The notes under the pieces: model-generated
The model's database searches: none
What the model saw: the letters and a program-made list of their open reading frames with translations, nothing else
What the model was told of the DNA's origin: nothing
Shown: one piece after another, positions 1-8,266 of the stretch
Numbering within the stretch: position 1 is the first letter of the stretch
How the letters are laid out: each line of letters begins with the position of its first letter
Source of the DNA: Micromonospora sp. PLK6-60
GTDB taxonomy: Bacteria; Actinomycetota; Actinomycetes; Mycobacteriales; Micromonosporaceae
Direction of reading: 5' to 3'
Length of the DNA: 64,000 nt
Assembly (NCBI RefSeq): GCF_019890675.1
Contig: NZ_JAIOAA010000003.1
Coordinates: forward strand, 558,001-622,000
Position numbers and translations under genes: made by a program

Positions 1-132
1 CGGGAATCCGAGGTGCGGGCCCTGCTTGAGGGGGAGGGCATGCTGGACGAGGCGGAGGAGATGGGCAAGCCGCGAAATGCGGGCCCGACCGCCTCGACCG
101 GCCCTGGCCCGGCCAACGCCGGCATGTACTGA
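1..132 (+). CDS. C-terminal end of an unidentified protein (partial)
   Basis: The first reading frame is open from the first base to a TGA at 130-132, giving 43 residues that begin RESEVRALLEGEGMLDEAEE and end in a Gly/Pro/Ala-rich tail (PGPANAGMY). The acidic helical start followed by a low-complexity tail looks like a genuine protein C-terminus. The gene start lies left of the window, so the family cannot be named. It is convergent with the menaquinone cluster, and only 27 bases separate the two stop codons. Confidence 0.5.
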   Translation, partial: RESEVRALLEGEGMLDEAEEMGKPRNAGPTASTGPGPANAGMY

Positions 133-159
133 GTGGTGCCGAGGGTACGCGGACCGGGC

Positions 160-789
160 TCAGGACCGGTCCGCTCCCAGCTGTCCTGACCACCGGCGGA
201 ACAGGGTGTGCGGCACGCCGAGGGCGTCGAGCACCTTGCCGGCCACGAAGTCGACAAGTTGCGGGGCCGAGGCGGCGGCGCCGGCGCCGTAGAAGCCGGG
301 GCTGGCCGGCAGCACCACCGCGCCGGCGTCGTGCAACGCGATCAGGTGCTCCAGGTGGCTGCGGGTCACCGGGGTCTCCCGGGGCACCACCACCACCGGC
401 CGGCGTTCCTTGAGGTTGACCTCCGCCGACCGTTGCAGCAGATCCTTGGAGAGCCCGATGGCGATCCCGGCGCAGGCCGCGGTGCTCGCCGGGACCACCG
501 CCATCCCGCGTACCCGGTAGGAGCCGCTGCTCGGGCCGGCCGCGAGGTCCCCGGCGGGCCAGTGCCGCAGGTCCGCGTCGGCCAGGTCCCGGCCGAGCCA
601 GCCGGCAAGGTCCTCGGCCCAGTGCCCGTCGCGGAACGGCCGCCCGGTCTCGTCCAGGATCGTCAGCCGCGCCGCCCGGGACACGATCAGGTCGACGGGC
701 TGCCCGGCGTCGAGCAGCCCGCGGAGGACCGCTGCGGCGTACGGCGTCCCGGACGCCCCGGACACTCCCACCACCCATGGTTCGCGCAC
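160..789 (-). CDS. mqnM: UbiX/MqnM-type flavin prenyltransferase
   Basis: The 209-residue protein opens with the glycine-rich flavin-binding motif of UbiX/Pad1 (VGVSGASGTPYAAAVLRGLL). UbiX enzymes attach dimethylallyl to FMN to make the prenylated flavin used by UbiD decarboxylases. It is the last gene of a tight minus-strand set: its ATG is four bases after the stop of the UbiA-type gene, which in turn overlaps the UbiD-type gene. In actinomycetes this UbiD-UbiA-UbiX set acts late in the futalosine route to menaquinone (MqnL, MqnP, MqnM). That role is inferred from neighbours and from the adjacent cytochrome c genes. A generic ubiX name would also be correct. Confidence 0.88.
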   Translation of the reverse strand: MREPWVVGVSGASGTPYAAAVLRGLLDAGQPVDLIVSRAARLTILDETGRPFRDGHWAEDLAGWLGRDLADADLRHWPAGDLAAGPSSGSYRVRGMAVVPASTAACAGIAIGLSKDLLQRSAEVNLKERRPVVVVPRETPVTRSHLEHLIALHDAGAVVLPASPGFYGAGAAASAPQLVDFVAGKVLDALGVPHTLFRRWSGQLGADRS

Positions 790-793
790 CGGC

Positions 794-1699
794 TCACGCT
801 CGCAGACCGAGGCGGAGCACCAGGTCGAGCAGGGCGAAGACGAACAGCGCGATGCCGACGAAGCCGTTGGCGGTGAAGAAGGCCCGGTTGACCTTGCTCA
901 GGTCGGTCGGGCTGACCACCAGGTGCTGGTAGCCGAAGGCCACGGCGGTGAGCGCCAGCCCGATCCACCACAGCCAGCCGAAGCCGACCAGCGCGCCGAA
1001 CCAGATGAACAGCGCGAACGTCACCACGTGCGCGAACGTCGAGGCGTGCAGCGCGAAGCGCCGGCCGTAGCGGGCCGGGACGCTGTGCACCCCGATCTCC
1101 CGGTCGATCTCCGAGTCCTGGCAGGCGTAGATCAGGTCGAAGCCGCCGATCCACAGGCCGACGGCCGCGCCGAGCAGCCAGGCCGGCCAGGAGCCGTGGA
1201 GGGTGCCGGTGACCGCCAGCCAGGCGCCGACCGGGCCGACCGCCTGGGCGATCGCCAGGATGGCGTGCGGCCAGTTGGTGAACCGCTTGCCGTACGGGTA
1301 GACCACCAGCGGGATCACCGCGAGCGGCGCCAGCGCCAGGCAGAGCGGGTTGAGCAGCGCGGCGGCGGCGAGGAAGACCACAAGCGCGACGGCCGCGCCG
1401 GTCCACGCCGTCCGGACGCTCACCGCCCCGGTGACCAGCTCCCGGTTCGCCGTACGCGGGTTCCGGGCGTCGATCCGCCGGTCGAGGATCCGGTTGGCGG
1501 CCATCGCGAACGTCCGCGCGCCGACCATCGCCACGGTGATCAGCAGCAGGTCGAGCCAGCGCACCCGCCCGCCGTTGACCTGCATCGCGGTCAGCGCCGA
1601 CAGGTACGCGAACGGCAACGCGAAGACCGAGTGCTCGATCGCGACGAGCTTGAGGAAGGACGTGACGCGTCCGGGTCGCTCCTCGACGGCGGTCGCCAT
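794..1699 (-). CDS. mqnP: UbiA-type prenyltransferase (MqnP-like), membrane
   Basis: The 301-residue polytopic membrane protein carries both aspartate-rich motifs of the UbiA family: NRILDRRIDARNPRTANREL near residues 70-90 and DLIYACQDSEIDREIG near residues 190-205. These bind the Mg-diphosphate of the prenyl donor. The family transfers a polyprenyl chain to an aromatic ring. With a UbiD and a UbiX neighbour the likely acceptor is the dihydroxynaphthoate-type precursor of menaquinone. Its ATG overlaps the TGA of the UbiD-type gene (ATGA), so the two are translationally coupled. Confidence 0.88.
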   Translation of the reverse strand: MATAVEERPGRVTSFLKLVAIEHSVFALPFAYLSALTAMQVNGGRVRWLDLLLITVAMVGARTFAMAANRILDRRIDARNPRTANRELVTGAVSVRTAWTGAAVALVVFLAAAALLNPLCLALAPLAVIPLVVYPYGKRFTNWPHAILAIAQAVGPVGAWLAVTGTLHGSWPAWLLGAAVGLWIGGFDLIYACQDSEIDREIGVHSVPARYGRRFALHASTFAHVVTFALFIWFGALVGFGWLWWIGLALTAVAFGYQHLVVSPTDLSKVNRAFFTANGFVGIALFVFALLDLVLRLGLRA

Positions 1700-3156
1700 C
1701 AGATCCCGTACTCCTTCCAGCGCTTGTCGACAAGCGAGACCACCTCGGGCGACATGGTCATCTCCTCCGGCCAGCCCCGGGTGTAGCCCTCCTCGGGCAG
1801 CTTGCGGGTCGCGTCGACACCCGCCTTGCCACCCCAGAACTGCTGGTACGAGGCGTGGTCGAGGTGGTCCACCGGGCCCTCGGTGAGGAGCAGGTCCCGG
1901 GCGTAGTCGACGTTGCCGAAGGCCCGGAACGCTACCTCGTTGTAGTCGTGCACGTCGCAGTCCTCGTCGACGATCACGATGAGCTTGGTCAGCGACATCA
2001 TGTGCGCGCCCCAGATCGCGTTCATCACCTTCTGCGCGTGCTTCGGGTAGCGCTTGCGGATCGACACGATCGCGCAGTTGTGGAAGACGCCGGCGGCGGG
2101 CAGGTCGTAGTCGACGATGTCCGGGATCAGGAAGCGCAGCAGCGGCGCGAAGATCCGCTCGGTGGCCTTGCCGAGGCCGTGGTCCTCCTGCGGCGGCTGG
2201 GAGGTGACGATCGAGTGGTAGACCGGGTCGCGCTGGGTGGTCATGGCCTCGATGTGCAGCACCGGGAACGGCTCGACCGGCGTGTAGAAGCCGGTGTGGT
2301 CGCCGAACGGCCCCTCCGGCAGCCGCTCACCCGGCTCCAGGTAGCCCTCCAGCACGACCTGCGCGTGCGCCGGCACCTGCAACGGAACGGTCAGGCAGTC
2401 GACCATCTCCACCCGCTCGCCGCGCAGGAAGCCGGCGAACAGGTATTCGTCGATGTCGGCGGGGAGCGGCGCGCTGGCGGCGTAGGCGACCGCCGGGTCG
2501 GCGCCGATCGCCACCGCCACCGGCAGCCGCTGGCCGAGCCGCTCGGCGACCGCGTGGTGCGCGGTGGAATTCTTGTGGATCTGCCAGTGCATGCCGAGCG
2601 TGTTCCGGCCGTGCTGCTGGAGCCGGTAGAGACCGAGGTTGCGCTTGCCGGTCTCCGGGTGCTTGGTGTGGGTCAGCCCGAAGTTGTGGAAGATCCCGCC
2701 GTCGCCCGGCCAGACCTGCAACCCCGGCAGCCGGTCCAGGTCGACGTCGTCGCCCCGGTAGACCACCTGCTGGCAGGGGGCGGTCCGGACCTTCTTCGGC
2801 GGCATGGACTTGAGCTGCATGACCTTGCCGAGCCCGCCCATCATGCCGGCGAAGCCCTGCGGCAGCTCCGGCTTGAGCATCTCACCGATCCGCGCGCCGA
2901 TCTCGTCAAGCGACTCGACGCCGAGCGCCATCGCCATCCGCTTCTCGGTGCCGAACAGGTTGATCGCCACCGGCATCTCGCCCCGGGTGGGCCGCTCAAA
3001 GAGCAGCGCCGGCCCGTCGGCGCGGACGGTCCGGGTGACGATCTCGCTGATCTCCAGCGTGGGGTCGACCGGGGCGCTCACCCGCCGCAGCTCACCGGCA
3101 CCCTCCAGGGCCGCGAGGAAGTCCTTGAGATCGGTGTACGGAAACCCACGAGCCAT
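1699..3156 (-). CDS. mqnL: UbiD-type decarboxylase (MqnL-like)
   Basis: The 485-residue protein is a full-length UbiD family member, with typical stretches such as KNSTAHHAVAERLGQRLPVA, EGPFGDHTGFYTPVEPFPVL and SQPPQEDHGLGKATERIFAP. UbiD enzymes use prenylated FMN, supplied by the UbiX gene downstream, for reversible decarboxylation of aromatic acids. The ATG at 3156 (MARGFPYTDLKDFL) was chosen because a strong GGGGGAGGA ribosome site lies just upstream; an 11-residue upstream extension is open but has no site. It is the first gene of the three-gene menaquinone operon, and a 59-bp repeat sits in its upstream region. Confidence 0.88.
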   Translation of the reverse strand: MARGFPYTDLKDFLAALEGAGELRRVSAPVDPTLEISEIVTRTVRADGPALLFERPTRGEMPVAINLFGTEKRMAMALGVESLDEIGARIGEMLKPELPQGFAGMMGGLGKVMQLKSMPPKKVRTAPCQQVVYRGDDVDLDRLPGLQVWPGDGGIFHNFGLTHTKHPETGKRNLGLYRLQQHGRNTLGMHWQIHKNSTAHHAVAERLGQRLPVAVAIGADPAVAYAASAPLPADIDEYLFAGFLRGERVEMVDCLTVPLQVPAHAQVVLEGYLEPGERLPEGPFGDHTGFYTPVEPFPVLHIEAMTTQRDPVYHSIVTSQPPQEDHGLGKATERIFAPLLRFLIPDIVDYDLPAAGVFHNCAIVSIRKRYPKHAQKVMNAIWGAHMMSLTKLIVIVDEDCDVHDYNEVAFRAFGNVDYARDLLLTEGPVDHLDHASYQQFWGGKAGVDATRKLPEEGYTRGWPEEMTMSPEVVSLVDKRWKEYGI

Positions 3157-3183
3157 GCAACCATCCTCCCCCACCGCACTGAG

Positions 3184-3242
3184 GTGCAAGGAAGGGGCCC
3201 TTGTTAACGCATTCGGTAGAGGCGGGGCCCCCTGTTAACACC
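3184..3242. repeat. 59-bp dispersed element, copy 1
   Basis: It starts GTGCAAGGAAGGGG and ends CTGTTAACACC. The two halves are direct repeats of a GGGGCCCC palindrome followed by GTTAAC, 31 bases apart, joined by GCATTCGGTAGAG. Four more copies of exactly the same length occur at 10536, 27872, 29406 and 33968. This copy lies between the divergent mqnL-like gene and an alpha/beta hydrolase gene. Confidence 0.9.
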
Positions 3243-3304
3243 CCAGCGGCATGGACGGAGGCCAGCCGGGTAGTCGAGCGCCCCAGCGTGGGAAAGGGGA
3301 TGGC

Positions 3305-4177
3305 GTGGGCGACGAACGGGTGCCGGCGGGATTCACCGAGCAGCGGGCCCAGGTCGGTGACGTGGCGATCAACTACGTCCGGGGCGGCCAGGGACCGACC
3401 GTGGTGCTGCTGCACGGCTACCCGCAGTGCTGGCGGATGTGGCGGCACCTGCTGCCCGAGCTGGCCCGGTCGCACCAGGTGGTCGCCCCCGACCTGCGCG
3501 GCTTCGGCGACAGCGACGCCCCGGCCGGCGGGTACGACAAGAAGACCGTCGCCGCCGACCTGCACGGCCTGCTGGCCGGCCTCGGCCTGACCGGCGACAT
3601 CCGGCTGGTCGGTCACGACGTGGGAACCATGGTCGCGTACGCCTACGCGGCCGCCCACCCCGACGAGGTCGCGCGGCTGGTGCTGACCGAGGCGCCGATT
3701 CCGGACGAGAGCGTCTACACGTTTCCCGCGTTGACCGCCGCCGGGCCGGCGGTGTGGAACTTCGGCTTCTTCAACCTCGCCAACGGCCTGCCCGAGGAGC
3801 TGGTCACCGGCCGGGAGTCACTCTGGGTGGACCGCTTCACCGACTCGATCATGGTCAACAAGGGCAGCATCGGCGCGGACGACATCGAGGAGTACGCCCG
3901 GCACCTGCGCGACCCAGCTCACCTGCGGGCCAGCTTCGGCTACTTCCGGGCCTTCGCCCAGGACATCACGGACAACGCGACGTACCGGACGAAGCCGCTG
4001 CCGATGCCGGTGCTCGCCGTCGGCGCCGGGGCCAGCCTCGGCGGGCAGGTGGCCGACCAGGTACGCCGGTACGCCGACACGGTCGACGGCCGGGTGGTCG
4101 AGGACAGCGGTCACTGGCTCTTCGAGGAGCGCCCGGCGGAGCTGACCCGCCTGCTGCTGCCCTTCCTGCGCGACTGA
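3305..4177 (+). CDS. Alpha/beta hydrolase, epoxide-hydrolase-like
   Basis: About 290 residues. The oxyanion motif HGYPQCWRMW (HGxP type) is followed by the nucleophile elbow GHDVGTMVAYAYA with aspartate as nucleophile, and a late SGHWLFEERP supplies the catalytic histidine. An Asp nucleophile with HGxP is typical of soluble epoxide hydrolases and haloalkane dehalogenases; the substrate cannot be told. The start is the GTG at 3305 because GGGAAAGGGG lies five bases upstream. An ATG at 3251 would add 18 residues unlike the family. It is a stand-alone gene downstream of copy 1 of the 59-bp element. Confidence 0.8.
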   Translation: MGDERVPAGFTEQRAQVGDVAINYVRGGQGPTVVLLHGYPQCWRMWRHLLPELARSHQVVAPDLRGFGDSDAPAGGYDKKTVAADLHGLLAGLGLTGDIRLVGHDVGTMVAYAYAAAHPDEVARLVLTEAPIPDESVYTFPALTAAGPAVWNFGFFNLANGLPEELVTGRESLWVDRFTDSIMVNKGSIGADDIEEYARHLRDPAHLRASFGYFRAFAQDITDNATYRTKPLPMPVLAVGAGASLGGQVADQVRRYADTVDGRVVEDSGHWLFEERPAELTRLLLPFLRD

Positions 4178-4206
4178 CGCCACCCCTCGCCCACACCGCC
4201 GGCAGC

Positions 4207-4288
4207 GCGCGGGCGTCACGCCGCCACAGGCCACGCGGGCAGCACGCCGCCGCAGCAGGCCACCGGCACCCCACGCGGGCGTCACGCC
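4207..4288. repeat. Degenerate GC-rich direct repeat
   Basis: Three imperfect copies of a unit like CGCGGGCGTCACGCCGCC occur between convergent genes. The last copy runs into the final codons of the AhpD-like gene, whose stop is at 4282. No function is apparent. Confidence 0.6.
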
Positions 4289-4866
4289 GCCGGCAGCACG
4301 CTGCCGGCGGCGCCCGGCGTCCAGGCGTACGGGATCAGGGGCTCGTCGAGGGGGGCGTCGGTGAGCCGGTTGGCGAAGGTCGAGATGGTGTAGGTACCGA
4401 CGCCGAGCACCACGTCCAGCGCGTGCCGGGGCCGCCAACCGGCGGCGAGGAAGGCGTCCAGCTCGGCGTCGGGGACCGCGCCCCGGTGGTCGAGCACGGC
4501 GACGGTGAACCGGCGCAGCGCCGCCAGCCGGGGCTCCGGCAGCGGCTCGCCGGCCCGCAGGGCGCGGATCAGCTCGGGCGCGGCGCCGTGCCGGGTGAGC
4601 GTGGCGGTGTGCATGGCGACGCAGAGGTGGCAGCAGTTGCGGGTGGCGACGGTGAGCACGACCACCTCCCGCTCGACCGGGTCGAGGGCGGTGGCTTCGA
4701 AGAGCGCGTTGGCGGCGAGGAAGCCCTTGAGCAGCTCGGGTGACTCGGCCATCAGGCCCACGGCGGCGGGCAGGTGGCCGAGGTGGCGCGCGACGCCGGC
4801 GATGACCGGCCGGGCGGCGGCCGGCGCGGTGTCGGGGGTGTGTGCGGTGAACGCCGGTCGGGACAT
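4282..4866 (-). CDS. Carboxymuconolactone decarboxylase / AhpD-like protein
   Basis: 194 residues. An EREVVVLTVATRNCCHLCVAMH stretch at about 65-86 contains the CxxC (CHLC) and following histidine typical of the AhpD/CMD superfamily, which reduces peroxides or disulphides through the cysteine pair. The repeat-derived end gives a short PGAAGSVLPAA tail. It is divergent from a MarR-type regulator 64 bases away, with a palindromic operator candidate between them. The MarR protein probably controls it, as is common for peroxide-type enzymes. The physiological substrate is unknown. Confidence 0.82.
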   Translation of the reverse strand: MSRPAFTAHTPDTAPAAARPVIAGVARHLGHLPAAVGLMAESPELLKGFLAANALFEATALDPVEREVVVLTVATRNCCHLCVAMHTATLTRHGAAPELIRALRAGEPLPEPRLAALRRFTVAVLDHRGAVPDAELDAFLAAGWRPRHALDVVLGVGTYTISTFANRLTDAPLDEPLIPYAWTPGAAGSVLPAA

Positions 4867-4897
4867 GCCGACCCCTCTCGGATACGATAGTCAATGT

Positions 4898-4922
4898 GGT
4901 TGACCAAACCGTAAACCAGGTT
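4898..4922. promoter_or_regulatory. Candidate MarR operator
   Basis: Two adjacent inverted repeats lie between the divergent AhpD-like and MarR genes: GGTT-N5-AACC at 4898-4910 and AACC-A-GGTT at 4914-4922. The shared half-site and the position suggest the binding site of the MarR protein; this is inference. Confidence 0.55.
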
Positions 4923-4929
4923 GTCGAAC

Positions 4930-5400
4930 ATGGCAACACCTGACCGCCCCGGCTTCGCGCTGCCGCTGCTGCTGCTGGCCGGCTTCCGTACCCTGATCGA
5001 CGACCTGCACGCGGAGCTGGCCCGGCAGGGGCACCCGGAGCTGCGTCCGCTGCACGGCTTCGTCCTCCAGGCCGTCGGCACCGCCGGCACCACCGCCTCC
5101 GACCTGGGCCACCGCCTCGGCGTCTCCAAGCAGGCGGCGGGCAAGACGGTGGACCGACTGGTCGCCCTCGGCTACCTGGAACGCACCGACGACCCCCGCG
5201 ACGCCCGCCGCAAGCTGGTCCGTACGACCCCGCGCGGCCTCGACGGGCTGCGCCGATCGGCGGTGATCTTCGACGACCTGCGCGACAGGTGGTGCGCCAC
5301 CCTGGGCGCGGACCGGGTCGCCGCGCTGGAGGACGACCTGCGCCGGGTCACCGCCGCCGACGTCTTCCGCCTCGACGTGCCCGGCTGGTTCGGCACCTGA
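4930..5400 (+). CDS. MarR family transcriptional regulator
   Basis: 156 residues from the ATG at 4930; an in-frame TTG at 4921 is an alternative. The winged helix-turn-helix is clear at about 55-110: LGHRLGVSKQAAGKTVDRL (recognition helix region) then YLERTDDPRDARRKLV (wing with the conserved DxRD). It is divergent from the AhpD-like gene and probably autoregulatory through the palindromes at 4898-4922. The ligand is unknown. Confidence 0.85.
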   Translation: MATPDRPGFALPLLLLAGFRTLIDDLHAELARQGHPELRPLHGFVLQAVGTAGTTASDLGHRLGVSKQAAGKTVDRLVALGYLERTDDPRDARRKLVRTTPRGLDGLRRSAVIFDDLRDRWCATLGADRVAALEDDLRRVTAADVFRLDVPGWFGT

Positions 5401-5408
5401 CACATTTC

Positions 5409-5441
5409 GTAGAACCACAGTTTCAAGAGGTGTAGTTCTAC
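5409..5441. repeat. Inverted repeat GTAGAAC...GTTCTAC
   Basis: Seven-base arms at 5409-5415 and 5435-5441 lie in an AT-richer patch just after the MarR gene. It is not GC-rich enough for a typical terminator and could be an operator for the small downstream gene. Function unknown. Confidence 0.4.
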
Positions 5442-5494
5442 ATCCTGCGCGGGGCGGGATGACACGCGCGCGGTCGAGGCGAACGATTGGCGGC

Positions 5495-5710
5495 ATGAGT
5501 GACGCGTACGTGTCCGGCGATCCGGACGGCCTCTCGCCCCTGCTCCAGCAGATCCGCGACGCGGTGGCCCGCGAGCTGCACGCCCAGCTGGCTCTGCGCG
5601 CCGACCGGGTCGACCTGGCCGACATCCCGGAGATCGCCTACCAGGTCACGCTCCAGGTCGACGGGGTGCTCACCGGCCGGGCTGCGACCCACCGCGCGCG
5701 GGCGAGCTGA
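5495..5710 (+). CDS. Small hypothetical protein
   Basis: 71 residues from the ATG at 5495 (MSDAYVSGDPDGLSPLLQQI). The sequence is helix-rich in the middle (QQIRDAVARELHAQLALRAD) and ends in ARAS. Amino-acid composition and third-position GC look like real coding sequence. No domain is recognised and the ribosome site is weak. It lies between the MarR gene and the phosphoesterase on the same strand. Confidence 0.5.
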   Translation: MSDAYVSGDPDGLSPLLQQIRDAVARELHAQLALRADRVDLADIPEIAYQVTLQVDGVLTGRAATHRARAS

Positions 5711-5880
5711 CCGTCGCTCCCGCGCCGGTGGCACCGGGACGCCCGCCGACCGCTGGCGTCACGGCGGGTCGCACGGCGATCACACTCCGGTGACGGCGCG
5801 CTGCGTTCACTGGGTGCCCACCACGAGCGTCCCGCCGTGCCCAGCAAGCGGCACAGGTGAGTCGCCGGAACGGAGATCCC

Positions 5881-7242
5881 ATGAACCGACGCGCTTCCCA
5901 GGGCGTGTTGACCGCCCTCGTCCTCGCGGTCGGTCTGCTCGGTGGCGCACCGCCGGCGGCGGCGGCGACCACCACCCGGACCTTCCTCCCCAGCCAGGAC
6001 ACGTTTGTCAGCTCGTCGAGCCCGGGCACGAACTTCAACAGCGCCAACTCTCTGGTGGTCGGTGCCGCCCCGACCCGGATCTCGTACCTGCAGTTCGCGG
6101 TCACCCAACTGACCGAGCCGGTCACCAGCGTCCGGCTCCGGCTGCACGTCCAGACCACCGCCAACGCGCCCAGCCCGGCCGGCGGCACCGTCCAGCAGGT
6201 CGGCACCGGCTGGTCGGAGAACACGCTCACCTACGCCAGCCGGCCGGCGTCGATCGGCGCTCCGCTCGGCTCGATCGGCAAGGTACACAGCAACACCTGG
6301 TACGAGCTCACCATCACCGGTGCCGTCACCGGCAACGGCGTCGTCGCCTTCTCCCTCTCGTCCAGCAACCCGGACGGCGCCTTCTACGACAGCCGAGAGT
6401 CCGGTCCCCTCGCCCCGCAGCTGATCGTCGGGACCGGTTCCCCGAACACGGGCGACAACGTGCTGCTCAACGCCGGAGACATCTCCGCCTGCTCCACCAC
6501 CGGCGCGGAGCAGACCGCGCAGATCATCGCCCGCGAGCCCGGCACCGTGATGGCCGGCGGCGACCTCACCGACAGCGGAACGGCGGCGCAGCTTGCCAAC
6601 TGCTACGGCCCGACCTGGGGCCGGTTCAAGGACCGCACGAAGCCCATCCTCGGTAACCACGACTACATCACCGCCGGAGCCACCCCCACCTTCAACTACT
6701 TCGGGTCGGTCCTGCCGCCCGGCAAGGGCTACTACTCCTTCGACAAGGCCGGCTGGCACATCATCGTGCTGAACTCCAACTGCTCGCAGGTGGGCGGCTG
6801 CCAGGCTGGCTCACCCCAGGAGCGCTGGCTGCGCGCGGACCTGGCCACGCACCCGGCCCGCTGCACGCTGGCGCAGTACCATCACCCGCTGTTCAGCTCC
6901 GCCGGCCGGACGTCGTCCAACGTCCGGCCGCTCTTCCAGGCGCTCTACGACGCCGGTGCCGAGATCGTCATCAACGGCCACAACCACCAGTACGAACGGT
7001 TCGCCCCGCAGAACCCGGCCGGGGTCGCCGACCCGACCCGGGGCATCCGGGAATGGGTGGTGGGCACCGGAGGCCGACCGTTGCGCAGCACGTTCCCCTC
7101 GCCCGCCGCGAACAGTCAGGTCAAGAACGGGAACACCTTCGGGGTGCTCCGGCTGACCCTCTCCCCGAGCAGCTACACCTGGCAGTTCCTGCCGGTGGCC
7201 GGTGGGACCTTCACCGACTCCGGCACCGGCAGCTGCCACTGA
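5881..7242 (+). CDS. Secreted metallophosphoesterase with N-terminal DNRLRE-type domain
   Basis: 453 residues. A Sec signal peptide (MNRRASQGVLTALVLAVGLL, cleavage near AAAA-TTTR) is followed by a jelly-roll domain of the DNRLRE/CBM96 type at about 35-190 (FLPSQDTFV, SYLQFAV, WSENTLTY). A calcineurin-like phosphoesterase domain then runs to the end, with metal-binding motifs NAGDISAC, AGGDLTDSG, GNHD, YHHPLF and INGHNHQYER. The first motif lacks the usual DxH form, so the metal site may be altered. ATG 5881 follows GGAACGGAGA. The protein is exported and probably acts on phosphate esters outside the cell; the substrate is unknown. Confidence 0.85.
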   Translation: MNRRASQGVLTALVLAVGLLGGAPPAAAATTTRTFLPSQDTFVSSSSPGTNFNSANSLVVGAAPTRISYLQFAVTQLTEPVTSVRLRLHVQTTANAPSPAGGTVQQVGTGWSENTLTYASRPASIGAPLGSIGKVHSNTWYELTITGAVTGNGVVAFSLSSSNPDGAFYDSRESGPLAPQLIVGTGSPNTGDNVLLNAGDISACSTTGAEQTAQIIAREPGTVMAGGDLTDSGTAAQLANCYGPTWGRFKDRTKPILGNHDYITAGATPTFNYFGSVLPPGKGYYSFDKAGWHIIVLNSNCSQVGGCQAGSPQERWLRADLATHPARCTLAQYHHPLFSSAGRTSSNVRPLFQALYDAGAEIVINGHNHQYERFAPQNPAGVADPTRGIREWVVGTGGRPLRSTFPSPAANSQVKNGNTFGVLRLTLSPSSYTWQFLPVAGGTFTDSGTGSCH

Positions 7243-7253
7243 CCGGTACGGGT

Positions 7254-7286
7254 CCGGCCGGTGGGGTCAGTCAACCCACCGGCCGG
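7254..7286. terminator. Bidirectional terminator hairpin
   Basis: Perfect 12-bp arms (CCGGCCGGTGGG / CCCACCGGCCGG) with a 9-base loop fill the gap between the convergent phosphoesterase and resC genes. Confidence 0.75.
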
Positions 7287-7288
7287 GG

Positions 7289-8266
7289 TCAGATCCCCGC
7301 GTACGAGTGCAGGCCGGTGAAGAAGAAGTTCACCCCGAACAGGTTCATCAGCACGGTGAGGAAGCCGAGCACGGCGATCCAGGTGGCCACGTTGCGCCGC
7401 ACGCTCGGGGTGGCCCGGGCGTGCAGGTAGCCCGCGTACACCACCCAGGAGATGAACGCCCAGGTCTCCTTCGGGTCCCAGCCCCAGGCCCGACCCCAGG
7501 CCGCCTCCGCCCAGATCGCCCCGGCGATCACCGCGAAGGTGAAGATCGGGAAGGAGAAGGCGTGCAGGCCGAAGGTCAACCGCTCCAGCGCGGCCGCCGC
7601 CGGCAGCCGCTTGGCCAGGGTGTACGGGAAGCTCCGCCGGCCCTGCTCGTACCCGTTGCGCATCAGGAAGGCGACCGCCGGCACCACGCCCAGCAGGAAG
7701 ATGCCGGAGGAGAAGACGATCGTCGACACGTGGATGATGAACCAGTACGAGTTCAGCGCCGGCACCAGCGGCACCACCTCGGTGTAGAGCTTCAGCTCCG
7801 CGAAGGCCAGCAGCAGCACCTGCACCAGGGTCAGGAACAGCCCGAGCTGCCGCAGCCCGGGGCGCTTGACCAGCACCGCCAGCCAGGCCGCGACGCCGAT
7901 CCAGGTCACCGTGAGCACGAACTCGTACATGTTGCCCCACGGCATCCGGTCGGCCGCGACCCCGCGGGTGACCAGCGCGCCCAGGTGCAGCGCGGCGGCC
8001 AGCGCGGTGACCGCCACGGCGATCCGGCCGGCCAACCGGCCGCGCTCGGCCACCCGGTCCCGCACCGGCGGCGCGTCGTCCGCGGCCGGCGGCTCGACCT
8101 CGCCGGTGGCCCCCACCCCGGCGCCGACCAGCTCGCGGGCGGGCGCCGCGGCGGCCGTGCGGCGCCGGGCGTCGCCGAGGGCGTACTCGACGGCGTGGCT
8201 GATCATGGCCACCAGGTACGCCAGGATCGCGAACGTGACCAGCTGGTCGGAGAGTGCGGACATCAC
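7289..8266 (-). CDS. resC: Cytochrome c biogenesis protein CcsB/ResC
   Basis: The 325-residue multi-spanning membrane protein has the tryptophan-rich WWD-type signature WGRAWGWDPKETWAFISW near residue 260, which binds haem in system II cytochrome c synthetases. It works with ResB to move haem across the membrane and attach it to apocytochrome c. Its ATG overlaps the resB stop by four bases. It is the last gene of the hemL-PGM-resA-ccdA-resB-resC series, all on the minus strand with overlapping ends. Confidence 0.92.
   Translation of the reverse strand: MMSALSDQLVTFAILAYLVAMISHAVEYALGDARRRTAAAAPARELVGAGVGATGEVEPPAADDAPPVRDRVAERGRLAGRIAVAVTALAAALHLGALVTRGVAADRMPWGNMYEFVLTVTWIGVAAWLAVLVKRPGLRQLGLFLTLVQVLLLAFAELKLYTEVVPLVPALNSYWFIIHVSTIVFSSGIFLLGVVPAVAFLMRNGYEQGRRSFPYTLAKRLPAAAALERLTFGLHAFSFPIFTFAVIAGAIWAEAAWGRAWGWDPKETWAFISWVVYAGYLHARATPSVRRNVATWIAVLGFLTVLMNLFGVNFFFTGLHSYAGI

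Noticed and set aside
26..292. 88-codon frame at the left edge
   Set aside because: It overlaps the partial gene ending at 132 and the UbiX-type gene, and reads as Arg/Pro-rich shadow sequence.
3092..3658. 188-codon minus-strand frame across copy 1 of the 59-bp element
   Set aside because: It runs through the repeat and the antisense of the hydrolase gene; no family features.
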